From contig DKYZ01000115.1 of the NCBI GenBank assembly GCA_002493515.1, positions 1 to 24,929 of the forward strand: a DNA stretch of 24,929 nucleotides, written 5' to 3'. The position numbers were made by a program, and so were the translations under genes. Under the pieces are notes generated by a model, which saw only the letters and a program-made list of their open reading frames with translations, was not told the origin of the DNA and ran no database searches. How positions within the stretch are numbered: the first letter of the stretch is position 1; each line of letters begins with the position of its first letter. Below, one piece after another: positions 6,647 through 14,050 of this stretch. This DNA comes from Porphyromonadaceae bacterium UBA7087 (lineage in GTDB: Bacteria > Bacteroidota > Bacteroidia > Bacteroidales > Muribaculaceae).

Positions 6647-9061
6647 ATGAAAAAAACTTTGATTCTGATGGCGTCGCTCGTCATGGCTGTCCCCGTGCAG
6701 TCGAAAAAGGGGAATCCCGCGCCAGGCCACGGCTATCCGATCGGTCCGGTGCCTTTCACCTCAGTGAAAGTGACCGACGATTTCTGGGGCCAGCGTCTCA
6801 GGGCAAGCCGTGAGGTCACGATTCCCCTCGCCTTCAGCAAATGTGAGGAGACGGGCCGCTATGACAACTTCGTGAAGGCCGCCCATCCTTCCGACACTAT
6901 AAAGGTGACGGGCTTCTCTTTCGACGATACCGACGTCTACAAGACTATCGAGGGGGCTTCCTATATTCTCCAGACATATCCCGACAAGCGTCTGGAAAAC
7001 TACATCGACAGTGTGCTCGTGTTGGTGGCGGCTGCCCAGGAGCCGGATGGATATCTCTATACGAGCCGCACGATGAATCCGAAGCATCCCCACGGCTGGT
7101 CGGGGTCAAAACGCTGGGAGAAGGTGGAGGACCTCAGCCATGAGTTCTATAATCTCGGCCATATGGTGGAGGGCGCGATTGCCCACTATCAGGCCACGGG
7201 AAAACGGAATTTCCTCGACATAGCGATCAAATACGCCGATTGCGTATGCCGCGAGATTGGCGACGGCCCCGGACAGCTGGCCAGGGTGCCTGGCCACCAG
7301 ATAGCCGAGATGGCTCTTGCCAAGCTATATCTGGCTACAGGCGACAGAAAATATCTCGACCAGGCTAAATATTTCCTTGACAAGCGTGGCTATACCTCCA
7401 GAAAGGATAAATACAGTCAGGCTCATATCCCGGTTGTAGAGCAGGATGAGGCGGTAGGACATGCCGTGCGTGCAGCCTATATGTATGCCGGTATGGCAGA
7501 TGTGGCCGCTCTGACCGGCGATTCCGCCTATATAAAGGCAATCGATAGAATATGGGACAATATCGTCTCTAAGAAATATTATATCACAGGCGGCATCGGC
7601 GCCACGAGCAACGGCGAGGCTTTCGGAGAGAACTACGAGCTGCCGAATATGTCGGCCTATTGCGAGACGTGCGCGGCCATAGGCAACGTCTATGTCAATC
7701 ACCGCCTCTTCCTCCTGCATGGTGATTCGAAATATTATGATGTGCTTGAGCGTACACTCTATAATGGCTTGATTTCGGGAGTGTCGCTTGATGGAGGCGG
7801 TTTCTTCTATCCGAATCCTCTTCAGAGCATGGGTCAGCATCAGCGTCAGCCATGGTTCGGCTGCGCATGCTGTCCGTCAAACATATGCCGGTTCATACCC
7901 TCCCTTCCGGGATATGTATATGCAGTGAATGGCAACGATGTGTATGTAAACCTTTTCATGTCGAATACGGCAGATCTTGATGTCAACGGTAAGGAGGTGG
8001 TACTGTCGCAGCAGACCGGCTATCCCTGGAAAGGCGATATATCTGTTACTGTCGATAAGAACAGGGCCGGCCGCTTCGCCATGAAGCTGAGGATTCCGGG
8101 ATGGGTGCGCAATATGCCTGTGCCGAGCAATCTGTACACATATTCCGATAACAGGCGTCCGGGATATAAGGTGCTTGTCAATGGCAAGCCGGCCGAAGGT
8201 GAGCTGACAGCCGACGGATATTATACAATCGACCGTAACTGGAAGAAAGGCGACAGGGTTGAGCTTGCTCTCGATATGCCTGTCAGGACAGTGCGTGCCC
8301 ATGGCAAGGTTGCTGCCGATCGTGGCATGGTGGCCGTGGAGCGTGGACCGATTGTATATTGTGCCGAGTTTGCTGACAATGATTTCGATGTGCTGGGCGC
8401 ATTCATCAACCGTTCTCCGGAGTTCACGGAGAAATTCGAGCCTGAGACTCTTGAGGGAATAGTCAGGCTCTCAACGGATGCACAGCTCCTGAGCTACGAT
8501 GACAGGGGCCGTGTGGTTGCTGAGGATGTAAGACTCAATATGATTCCATACTACGCCTGGAACCATCGCGGCCGCGGAAACATGGAGGTATGGATAGCCC
8601 AGGATCTCAGTGCGGCGCGTGCATCGCTGCCACCTACGTTGGCCTCCATGAGTAAGGTAGACGCCTCCTGCATGGAGGGCGCACTCTCTTCGATATCGGA
8701 TGGCCTTGTGCCTCAGGATGAGAACGACCGCTCCATTCCATACTATCACTGGTGGCCCAGGAAGGCCACCACCGAGTGGATAAGCTACGAGTTCCCTGAT
8801 GAGCAGGAGGTAGGAAGCTCCACTGTTTACTGGTATGACGATGGTCCGTGGGGCGGCTGCCGTGTGCCGCAGTCATGGCGTCTTTACTATAGGGATGACG
8901 CCGGTGAGTGGCGACCCGTAAAGGGAGCCGGTAGCTATGGCGTGGAGAAAGGTTCTGCCAATAAGGTGATGTTCGATCCGGTCAAGACGAGGGCCATGAA
9001 GCTTGAGGTCAGGCTTCCGGAAGATAATTCCGCAGGCCTCTTCGAATGGAGCGTCGACTGA
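6647..9061 (+). CDS. Secreted GH127-type beta-L-arabinofuranosidase (DUF1680)
   Basis: 804 residues. Enzymes of this family release beta-L-arabinofuranose from plant glycans using a zinc-bound cysteine nucleophile. A signal peptide (MKKTLILMASLVMAVPVQS) implies export. The (alpha/alpha)6 barrel spans about 35-430: YCETCAAIGN gives E340 and C342, and GCACCPSN gives C408/C409, corresponding to the Glu/Cys/Cys/Cys zinc site and nucleophile described for GH127 (HypBA1). Beta-sandwich domains follow to about 680. The C-terminal part (about 690-804; WWPRKATTEWISYEFPD ... YWYDDGPWGG) looks like an added carbohydrate-binding-type module. Single-gene unit with its own promoter and terminator and no SusC/D neighbours. 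Related families (GH142/GH146-like) share this fold, so the exact linkage is inferred. Confidence 0.88.
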   Translation: MKKTLILMASLVMAVPVQSKKGNPAPGHGYPIGPVPFTSVKVTDDFWGQRLRASREVTIPLAFSKCEETGRYDNFVKAAHPSDTIKVTGFSFDDTDVYKTIEGASYILQTYPDKRLENYIDSVLVLVAAAQEPDGYLYTSRTMNPKHPHGWSGSKRWEKVEDLSHEFYNLGHMVEGAIAHYQATGKRNFLDIAIKYADCVCREIGDGPGQLARVPGHQIAEMALAKLYLATGDRKYLDQAKYFLDKRGYTSRKDKYSQAHIPVVEQDEAVGHAVRAAYMYAGMADVAALTGDSAYIKAIDRIWDNIVSKKYYITGGIGATSNGEAFGENYELPNMSAYCETCAAIGNVYVNHRLFLLHGDSKYYDVLERTLYNGLISGVSLDGGGFFYPNPLQSMGQHQRQPWFGCACCPSNICRFIPSLPGYVYAVNGNDVYVNLFMSNTADLDVNGKEVVLSQQTGYPWKGDISVTVDKNRAGRFAMKLRIPGWVRNMPVPSNLYTYSDNRRPGYKVLVNGKPAEGELTADGYYTIDRNWKKGDRVELALDMPVRTVRAHGKVAADRGMVAVERGPIVYCAEFADNDFDVLGAFINRSPEFTEKFEPETLEGIVRLSTDAQLLSYDDRGRVVAEDVRLNMIPYYAWNHRGRGNMEVWIAQDLSAARASLPPTLASMSKVDASCMEGALSSISDGLVPQDENDRSIPYYHWWPRKATTEWISYEFPDEQEVGSSTVYWYDDGPWGGCRVPQSWRLYYRDDAGEWRPVKGAGSYGVEKGSANKVMFDPVKTRAMKLEVRLPEDNSAGLFEWSVD

Positions 9062-9099
9062 TTCCTGATTGACATACGTCTTGTGTCATACCACAGGAG

Positions 9100-9133
9100 G
9101 CCGGGATTGAATTGCCAGTCCCGGCTCTTTTTT
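9100..9133 (+). terminator. Rho-independent terminator after the GH127 gene
   Basis: GCCGGGA (9100-9106) pairs with TCCCGGC (9119-9125), and a run of seven T follows, 39 bases after the stop. Confidence 0.85.
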
Positions 9134-9143
9134 TGCGCTTAGC

Positions 9144-9199
9144 TATTGTATATTATCAAGATTTTAGCTAAATTTGCAAGTGATAAAATATTGTATATT
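9144..9199 (+). promoter_or_regulatory. Promoter and candidate operators of the HipB/HipA-like module
   Basis: A -7 box TAAATTTG (9169-9176) has TTG at 9146-9148, 20 bases upstream. It overlaps the perfect palindrome TTTAGCTAAA (9163-9172). An 11-base direct repeat TATTGTATATT occurs at 9144-9154 and 9189-9199, one copy on each side of the -7 box. HipB-type antitoxins repress their own promoter, so these are natural operator candidates. The repeats are seen directly; the binding is inferred. Confidence 0.6.
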
Positions 9200-9210
9200 T
9201 CTATAGGAAA

Positions 9211-9567
9211 ATGAATGATACTGATAATATGTTATCACTTCTTGCGAAGCTGACACCGCCTGATGACAAGACCGTGGCGCGGAAGATTGCAGACGATTTT
9301 CGGAAAAGACGCATAGAGAAGGATATGACCCGGGAAATGGTTGCCCTTAAGTCCGGAGTTGCTCTTGCTAATATCGTACGGTTTGAGCGGACAGCTCAGA
9401 TTTCGCTTAAAAATCTGATAGGCCTGGCCTATGCATTGGGATATACAGTCGAGATTCAGAATATCTTCGCCACTCCTAAATTCGATACTATGGAGGAGCT
9501 GACCCAGATCCGCCGTAATATGGGCAAGACGAAGGCCTATGGCAAAAGAAAGAAAATTCAGAAATGA
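9211..9567 (+). CDS. HipB-like XRE-family antitoxin/repressor
   Basis: 118 residues. A helix-turn-helix of the XRE/Cro type lies at about 24-85: IADDFRKRRIEKDMTREMVA, then a recognition-helix-like GVALANIVRFE, then ISLKNLIGLAYALGY. The C-terminal tail (about 95-118) is Lys/Arg-rich (GKTKAYGKRKKIQK). It directly precedes a HipA-type kinase with a 12-base gap, the usual antitoxin-toxin order. By analogy it should bind the kinase and repress the shared promoter. The pair is A+T-richer than its neighbours: two 60-base samples inside the kinase gene (9661-9720, 10201-10260) contain 25 and 24 G/C, against 38 at 12541-12600. That suggests acquisition by transfer. Confidence 0.85.
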   Translation: MNDTDNMLSLLAKLTPPDDKTVARKIADDFRKRRIEKDMTREMVALKSGVALANIVRFERTAQISLKNLIGLAYALGYTVEIQNIFATPKFDTMEELTQIRRNMGKTKAYGKRKKIQK

Positions 9568-9579
9568 CGATACTGAAAA

Positions 9580-10698
9580 ATGGAAAAAATCAGGAATATT
9601 GAAGTGCGGTTTCATGACAGGACTGTGGGTAGACTCTCATTCTCTCCTGACAATATGAGATGCGTTTTTGAATATGACAGGGATTGGGTGGGAAATGGAT
9701 TCAGTATATCTCCTCTTGAGATTCCGTTGAAATTTGGTTCTTTTGTTGCAAAAGCCATGCCCTTTGAGGGTGGTTTCGGAATATTTGAGGATAGCTTGCC
9801 GGATGGATATGGACGGTATATGCTTCACAAGGCTCTGAAGCGTGAGGGTATTGATGATAACAGTTTGTCGGTGCTTGACCGTCTCAGCATTGTCGGTGAC
9901 AACGGTATGGGCGCTTTGACTTATCGCCCTGTAAATAGGCTGATGGTAAATGATATGATGGATGATCTGGATCTTTTGCAGCAAAAGGCTCTTGAGGTGT
10001 TGGGAGAGCGTCAGGATGATGACGCGGAGCTTCTGCTATTCAATAGTGGCAACAGCGGCGGTGCACGTCCGAAGGTGGTATACCAGGATTCACAGGGCCA
10101 TTGGCTTGTAAAGTTCCGCCACACATATGATCCTAAGGATATAGGGCTGCAGGAGTTTAATTATAACGAAGTGGCGAGACGATGTGGAATTGATGTTCCG
10201 GATTATAAACTCATTAACGGACGGTATTTTGCGAGCCGTAGATTTGACATTGCCAGCAATGGTGAAAGAATCCATATGGCGACTGTCGGAGGCTTGTTGT
10301 GTATTCCGTTAGGCCATCCTGTGCTTGATTATGACAACCTCCTTGCCTTGGCCGGCTTTCTGACTCAGAATTCGGAAGATGTCGAACAGATGTTCCGGCG
10401 TATGGTATTCAATTATCTCGCTGGAAATAAGGATGACCATTGTAAGAATTTCAGTTTTATTGTGGTTGGTGATTTTGAAAGCGGATGGCATTGGAAGCTG
10501 GCTCCAGCTTACGACCTGACATTATGTGAGGCCGGTTATAACGGAGAGCATGCGACCTCTGTCAACGGCACCGGTCGACCCACTTTGAATGATTTTATTG
10601 CATCAGGAGAAAAGGTACGTATCAAGGGAGATAAATGCAGGCGGCTTATAGATGAGGTGTATTCAAATATTGGAGATCTTTTGAGGTATAAGCTGTAG
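9580..10698 (+). CDS. HipA-family Ser/Thr kinase toxin
   Basis: 372 residues. HipA kinases phosphorylate a target protein (glutamyl-tRNA synthetase in E. coli) and halt growth until restrained by HipB. The N-terminal HipA-coupling domain spans about 5-115, and the kinase core about 150-340. Visible motifs: NSGNSGGARPK (155-165), whose S159 matches the autophosphorylated P-loop serine; AGNKDDHCKN with catalytic D285 and metal ligand N290; and LAPAYDLT with D312. The 5-residue Asp-Asn spacing equals that of E. coli D309/N314. All key residues are present, so it should be active, in contrast to the truncated HipA-like gene at 1046-1417, which belongs to a different subfamily. The target cannot be read from sequence. 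Confidence 0.9.
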   Translation: MEKIRNIEVRFHDRTVGRLSFSPDNMRCVFEYDRDWVGNGFSISPLEIPLKFGSFVAKAMPFEGGFGIFEDSLPDGYGRYMLHKALKREGIDDNSLSVLDRLSIVGDNGMGALTYRPVNRLMVNDMMDDLDLLQQKALEVLGERQDDDAELLLFNSGNSGGARPKVVYQDSQGHWLVKFRHTYDPKDIGLQEFNYNEVARRCGIDVPDYKLINGRYFASRRFDIASNGERIHMATVGGLLCIPLGHPVLDYDNLLALAGFLTQNSEDVEQMFRRMVFNYLAGNKDDHCKNFSFIVVGDFESGWHWKLAPAYDLTLCEAGYNGEHATSVNGTGRPTLNDFIASGEKVRIKGDKCRRLIDEVYSNIGDLLRYKL

Positions 10699-10705
10699 GA
10701 TCTTG

Positions 10706-10726
10706 CGGTTTTTCCAACCGATTTTT
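10706..10726 (+). terminator. Weak hairpin after the HipA-like gene
   Basis: CGGTT (10706-10710) pairs with AACCG (10716-10720), followed by ATTTTT. The short stem makes it a weak intrinsic terminator, just before the clpS -7 box. Confidence 0.4.
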
Positions 10727-10728
10727 AT

Positions 10729-10736
10729 TAACTTTG
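10729..10736 (+). promoter_or_regulatory. clpS: -7 box of the clpS-clpA-aat operon
   Basis: TAACTTTG matches TAnnTTTG and lies 21 bases before the ATG at 10758. It overlaps a possible TTG start at 10734 for the same frame, which argues that the ATG is the true start. No good -33 element. Confidence 0.6.
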
Positions 10737-10757
10737 CGCTCTAAATCAGAAACACAC

Positions 10758-11060
10758 ATGCCAACACAACAGACATCAGGGGGCGTCCGCGAGAGAAGCA
10801 GGGTCCGTGAGCCAAGGAAATATAAAGTGATAATACACAACGATGACTTCACCACGATGGAGTTCGTGGTGAAGGTCCTTACCTCAGTCTTCTTCAAGAC
10901 AGAGAAGGAGGCCACCGCGATGATGCTTAAGGTGCACAATGAGGGTCAGGCGGTTGTGGGAGTCTATTGCTACGACCTGGCGGCCTCGCGTGTGAGGAGC
11001 GCGGTCGCCATGGCCCGCCGGCAGGGATTCCCGCTGAGGTTTTCAATAATACCGGAATAG
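10758..11060 (+). CDS. clpS: ClpS, N-degron adaptor for ClpA
   Basis: 100 residues from the ATG at 10758. ClpS binds proteins with N-terminal Leu, Phe, Trp or Tyr and hands them to the ClpA N-domain. The core begins at KYKVIIHNDDFTTMEFVV, matching the conserved adaptor segment in which the Asn-Asp pair helps grip the N-degron, followed by helices with ATAMMLKVHNEGQAVVGVY and a strand ending RFSIIPE. The first 25 or so residues (MPTQQTSGGVRERSRVRE) are the usual flexible extension that delivers substrate. The stop is one base from the clpA ATG, so translation is probably coupled. Confidence 0.93.
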   Translation: MPTQQTSGGVRERSRVREPRKYKVIIHNDDFTTMEFVVKVLTSVFFKTEKEATAMMLKVHNEGQAVVGVYCYDLAASRVRSAVAMARRQGFPLRFSIIPE

Positions 11061-11061
11061 A

Positions 11062-13389
11062 ATGGAAATGGAACGCCAGATAAAAATGTCGGAAAGCCTA
11101 CAGGTGGTTTTCTTTCTGATGCAGCAGAATGTAGTGGCCTCCCGGTTGCAGTATGTCATGCCGGAGCATCTGATGCTCATCATGCTCCGCACGAAGGAGT
11201 TCAGGAGGGTTCTTGATATCTGGGAAATCAGACCTAATGATTTGAAGAAGGAGCTTGAGGATTATCTCGGACAGATGGAGAAGGTCCCCGACGAAATGGA
11301 CTATACACCGGAATTCTCGGTTAAGATGATGGAATTGCTGGATTTGTCGGCTTCCGGAGTCGCATCCTCTGGCACGTCGGAAATCGAGATGCCCCATTGC
11401 ATCAACGCCCTGCTCAAACTGGAAGACTGCTTTGCCTCCGAGCTGTTGCATGAGGCCGTCGATCCGCAGGCCATAGATGATGACGGGGCTGAGTTTATGG
11501 CAACTGTCATTGACGTTTATGGTTCTGTAGACCATACTTTCCTGAGCGACCGCGACATCTTTAAACAGGGTGAAGGAGGATATGAGGAAGATGATATTGA
11601 GTCCGGGGATGATATGCTTGATGATTTATTTGACAGCAGAGATTCCGACCACGAGTGGCGCAGCTATGTGGAGTGTCTGAATGAGACGGCGGAGCGACGA
11701 AATCCTCTCGTGGGGAGGGAACGCGAGCTTGAACGCACCATGCAGGTGCTTTGCCGCCGTGAGAAGAACAATCCGCTCCATGTCGGCGAACCTGGAGTGG
11801 GTAAGACAGCTCTTGTCTACGGCCTGGCCCGGCTTATCAATGAGGGGAAGGTGCCCGAGCGACTTAAGGGAAGCCGGATCTATGGTCTCGACATTGCTAC
11901 GATGATAGCAGGCACCCAGTTTCGCGGTGATTTCGAGAAGCGTATCAAGATGATAATGGATGGCATCGGGAAAGAGGAGTCTCCGATTGTCTACATCGAC
12001 GAGATACATAATCTTGTCGGTGCGGGAGCGGTAGGCGAGGGGTCGATGGACGCCTCCAATATCCTGAAGCCTTATCTCGAAGGGGGCGAAATACGTTTCA
12101 TCGGTTCCACAACTTATGAGGAATACAACCGCTATTTCTCAAAGAGCCGCGGAATGGTGAGGCGCTTTCAGCAGATCGATATTCCTGAGCCCACGGAAGC
12201 GGAGGCACTTGAGATATTGCGAAGGCTCAAGGAGAATTATGAGTCATATCACGGTGTTTCGTATACCGATGAGGCGCTCCGTTTCGCTGTGGAGGGAAGT
12301 GTGCGCCATATCAATGGCAGGGCACTTCCGGACAAGGCGATTGATGTTGTTGACGAGGCCGGGGCTTATCGCCAGATGCATCCCAATGAGGGAAATATTG
12401 TTGACAAGCATCTGATCGCTCGGGTGCTGTCAGGTATTTGCCGTTTGGACGTGCCGGAAACAGACGGAACAGAGGAAGACAATCTTGATAGCCTATATGA
12501 AAGGATTCGCGGAAAGGTGTTCGGGCAGGACGAGGCTGTCGGGAAAGTGGCGGAATCGGTACTCATGTCGCGGGCCGGGCTGACTGAGGAGGGTAAGCCT
12601 CTTGCGAGTCTCCTGTTTGTCGGCCCGACGGGTGTGGGCAAGACGGAGACGGCAAAGGCTCTTGCCGAAGAGACGGGCGTGCCGCTGATCCGCTTCGACA
12701 TGAGCGAGTATGCCGAGAAACATTCCGTCGCCAAGCTGATAGGCAGTCCCGCCGGATATGTGGGATATGACGATGGCGGTATTCTCACTGATGCTGTCAG
12801 GAAGTCACCCTCTTGCGTGCTACTGCTCGACGAAATCGAGAAGGCGCATTCCGACATCTACGATATCCTCCTGCAGGTGATGGATTACGCGCGGCTCACC
12901 GACAACAAGGGGCGTCATGCCGATTTCCGCAATATTGTGGTCATAATGACCTCCAACGCCGGAGCGCAGTATGCGGCGCAGGCCAAGGTGGGTTTTGCAA
13001 GCCGTGTCACCTCCGGCGAGGCGATGCTTCGTCAGGTGAAGCGCCAGTTCAAGCCGGAGTTCCTCAACCGTCTCACGTCCACTGTGGTCTTCAACGAGAT
13101 GACCCGCGACATGGCGTCGCTGATTCTTGACAAGAAGCTGCGTCAGCTCCGTGAGCAGCTGCAGCGACGTGGAGTGGAGCTTGTGCTGTCAGAATCAGCG
13201 CGGGAATATATCCTCAACGAGGGATTCACGGTGGAATATGGTGCGAGAGAGCTCGACAGGGTCATATCGTCGTGGCTTAAGCCGCTGCTGATGCGTGAGA
13301 TTCTTTTCGGTGGACTTAAGAAGGGCGGAAAGGCTACGGTATGTCTGGTGAATGATAAATTGACATTGACAGATGGTATTCAGGATTGA
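11062..13389 (+). CDS. clpA: ClpA, AAA+ unfoldase of the ClpAP protease
   Basis: 775 residues. It forms a hexamer that unfolds substrates and feeds them to ClpP. N-domain about 1-150; an acidic linker (about 168-200, EEDDIESGDDMLDDLFDSRD) joins it to the first AAA+ domain. Walker A1 GEPGVGKT (242-249) and Walker B1 VYIDEIHN (310-317); Walker A2 GPTGVGKT (521-528) and Walker B2 LLLDEIEK (587-594). The KVGFAS loop after the second core sits where the ClpP-docking IGL/IGF loop lies. There is no coiled-coil M-domain between the AAA+ modules, which separates it from ClpB/ClpC. Placement between clpS and aat supports ClpA. It overlaps aat by 17 bases. Confidence 0.94.
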   Translation: MEMERQIKMSESLQVVFFLMQQNVVASRLQYVMPEHLMLIMLRTKEFRRVLDIWEIRPNDLKKELEDYLGQMEKVPDEMDYTPEFSVKMMELLDLSASGVASSGTSEIEMPHCINALLKLEDCFASELLHEAVDPQAIDDDGAEFMATVIDVYGSVDHTFLSDRDIFKQGEGGYEEDDIESGDDMLDDLFDSRDSDHEWRSYVECLNETAERRNPLVGRERELERTMQVLCRREKNNPLHVGEPGVGKTALVYGLARLINEGKVPERLKGSRIYGLDIATMIAGTQFRGDFEKRIKMIMDGIGKEESPIVYIDEIHNLVGAGAVGEGSMDASNILKPYLEGGEIRFIGSTTYEEYNRYFSKSRGMVRRFQQIDIPEPTEAEALEILRRLKENYESYHGVSYTDEALRFAVEGSVRHINGRALPDKAIDVVDEAGAYRQMHPNEGNIVDKHLIARVLSGICRLDVPETDGTEEDNLDSLYERIRGKVFGQDEAVGKVAESVLMSRAGLTEEGKPLASLLFVGPTGVGKTETAKALAEETGVPLIRFDMSEYAEKHSVAKLIGSPAGYVGYDDGGILTDAVRKSPSCVLLLDEIEKAHSDIYDILLQVMDYARLTDNKGRHADFRNIVVIMTSNAGAQYAAQAKVGFASRVTSGEAMLRQVKRQFKPEFLNRLTSTVVFNEMTRDMASLILDKKLRQLREQLQRRGVELVLSESAREYILNEGFTVEYGARELDRVISSWLKPLLMREILFGGLKKGGKATVCLVNDKLTLTDGIQD

Positions 13390-14050
13390 CACGGAGGGGG
13401 AGCCTTATTTCCCGAATCCGGAGTATGGTGAGCCGGGAGGTCTGCTGGCCGTGGGTGGAAATCTGAGCAGGGAATGGCTAACTCTGGCCTATGCCAACGG
13501 AATTTTTCCCTGGTATTCCTTCCGCGACTGCAAAGAGCCGCACTGGTATTGTCCGATGGATCGGTTTGTCATCTTTCCCGAAGAGATTCACGTGTCTCAC
13601 TCGATGCGCAATATGATGAATAAAAGGAAGTATGGGGTGACTTTCAACCATGCTTTCCGGGATGTGATAGATAACTGTAGCCGTCTACGCATAGAGGGCG
13701 ATGGGGCATGGCTTGGTCCTGCGGTTGTTGATGCATATACCGCTCTTCATGATTCGGGAATGGCAGCCAGTGTGGAGATATGGGAGGGAAATGTGCTGGT
13801 CGGTGGCCTGTATGGCGTCACGTCGGGACATGTATTCTGCGGCGAGAGCATGTTCTCGCTGCGCCCCGGCGCCAGCAAGCTTGCCTTGATAGCCCTTGCG
13901 CGCCGTCTTGACGAGATGCAGAAACTCAAAGGCAGCCGATTCCTCATCGACTGCCAGTTCGAGACTCCGCATCTCCGCTCTATGGGCGGCCACCATATCC
14001 CTTACTCCGAATATATGCGGATATTGCGTGGGTTAGATAATATTCAGTAG
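13373..14050 (+). CDS. aat: Leucyl/phenylalanyl-tRNA-protein transferase
   Basis: 225 residues. It transfers Leu or Phe from tRNA to proteins with N-terminal Lys or Arg, creating the degrons that ClpS reads. Conserved landmarks: FPNPEYGEPGGLLAVGG near the N-terminus, LAYANGIFPWYSF, the EGDGAWLGPAVVDAY segment, VGGLYG, FCGESMFSLRPGASKLAL, and IDCQFETPHLRSMGG toward the end. Length and motifs indicate an intact enzyme. The start overlaps the clpA end by 17 bases, so the three genes of the pathway form one tightly coupled operon. The stop overlaps the end of the convergent BNR_4 gene by 7 bases, with no terminator between them. Confidence 0.95.
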   Translation: MVFRIDTEGEPYFPNPEYGEPGGLLAVGGNLSREWLTLAYANGIFPWYSFRDCKEPHWYCPMDRFVIFPEEIHVSHSMRNMMNKRKYGVTFNHAFRDVIDNCSRLRIEGDGAWLGPAVVDAYTALHDSGMAASVEIWEGNVLVGGLYGVTSGHVFCGESMFSLRPGASKLALIALARRLDEMQKLKGSRFLIDCQFETPHLRSMGGHHIPYSEYMRILRGLDNIQ

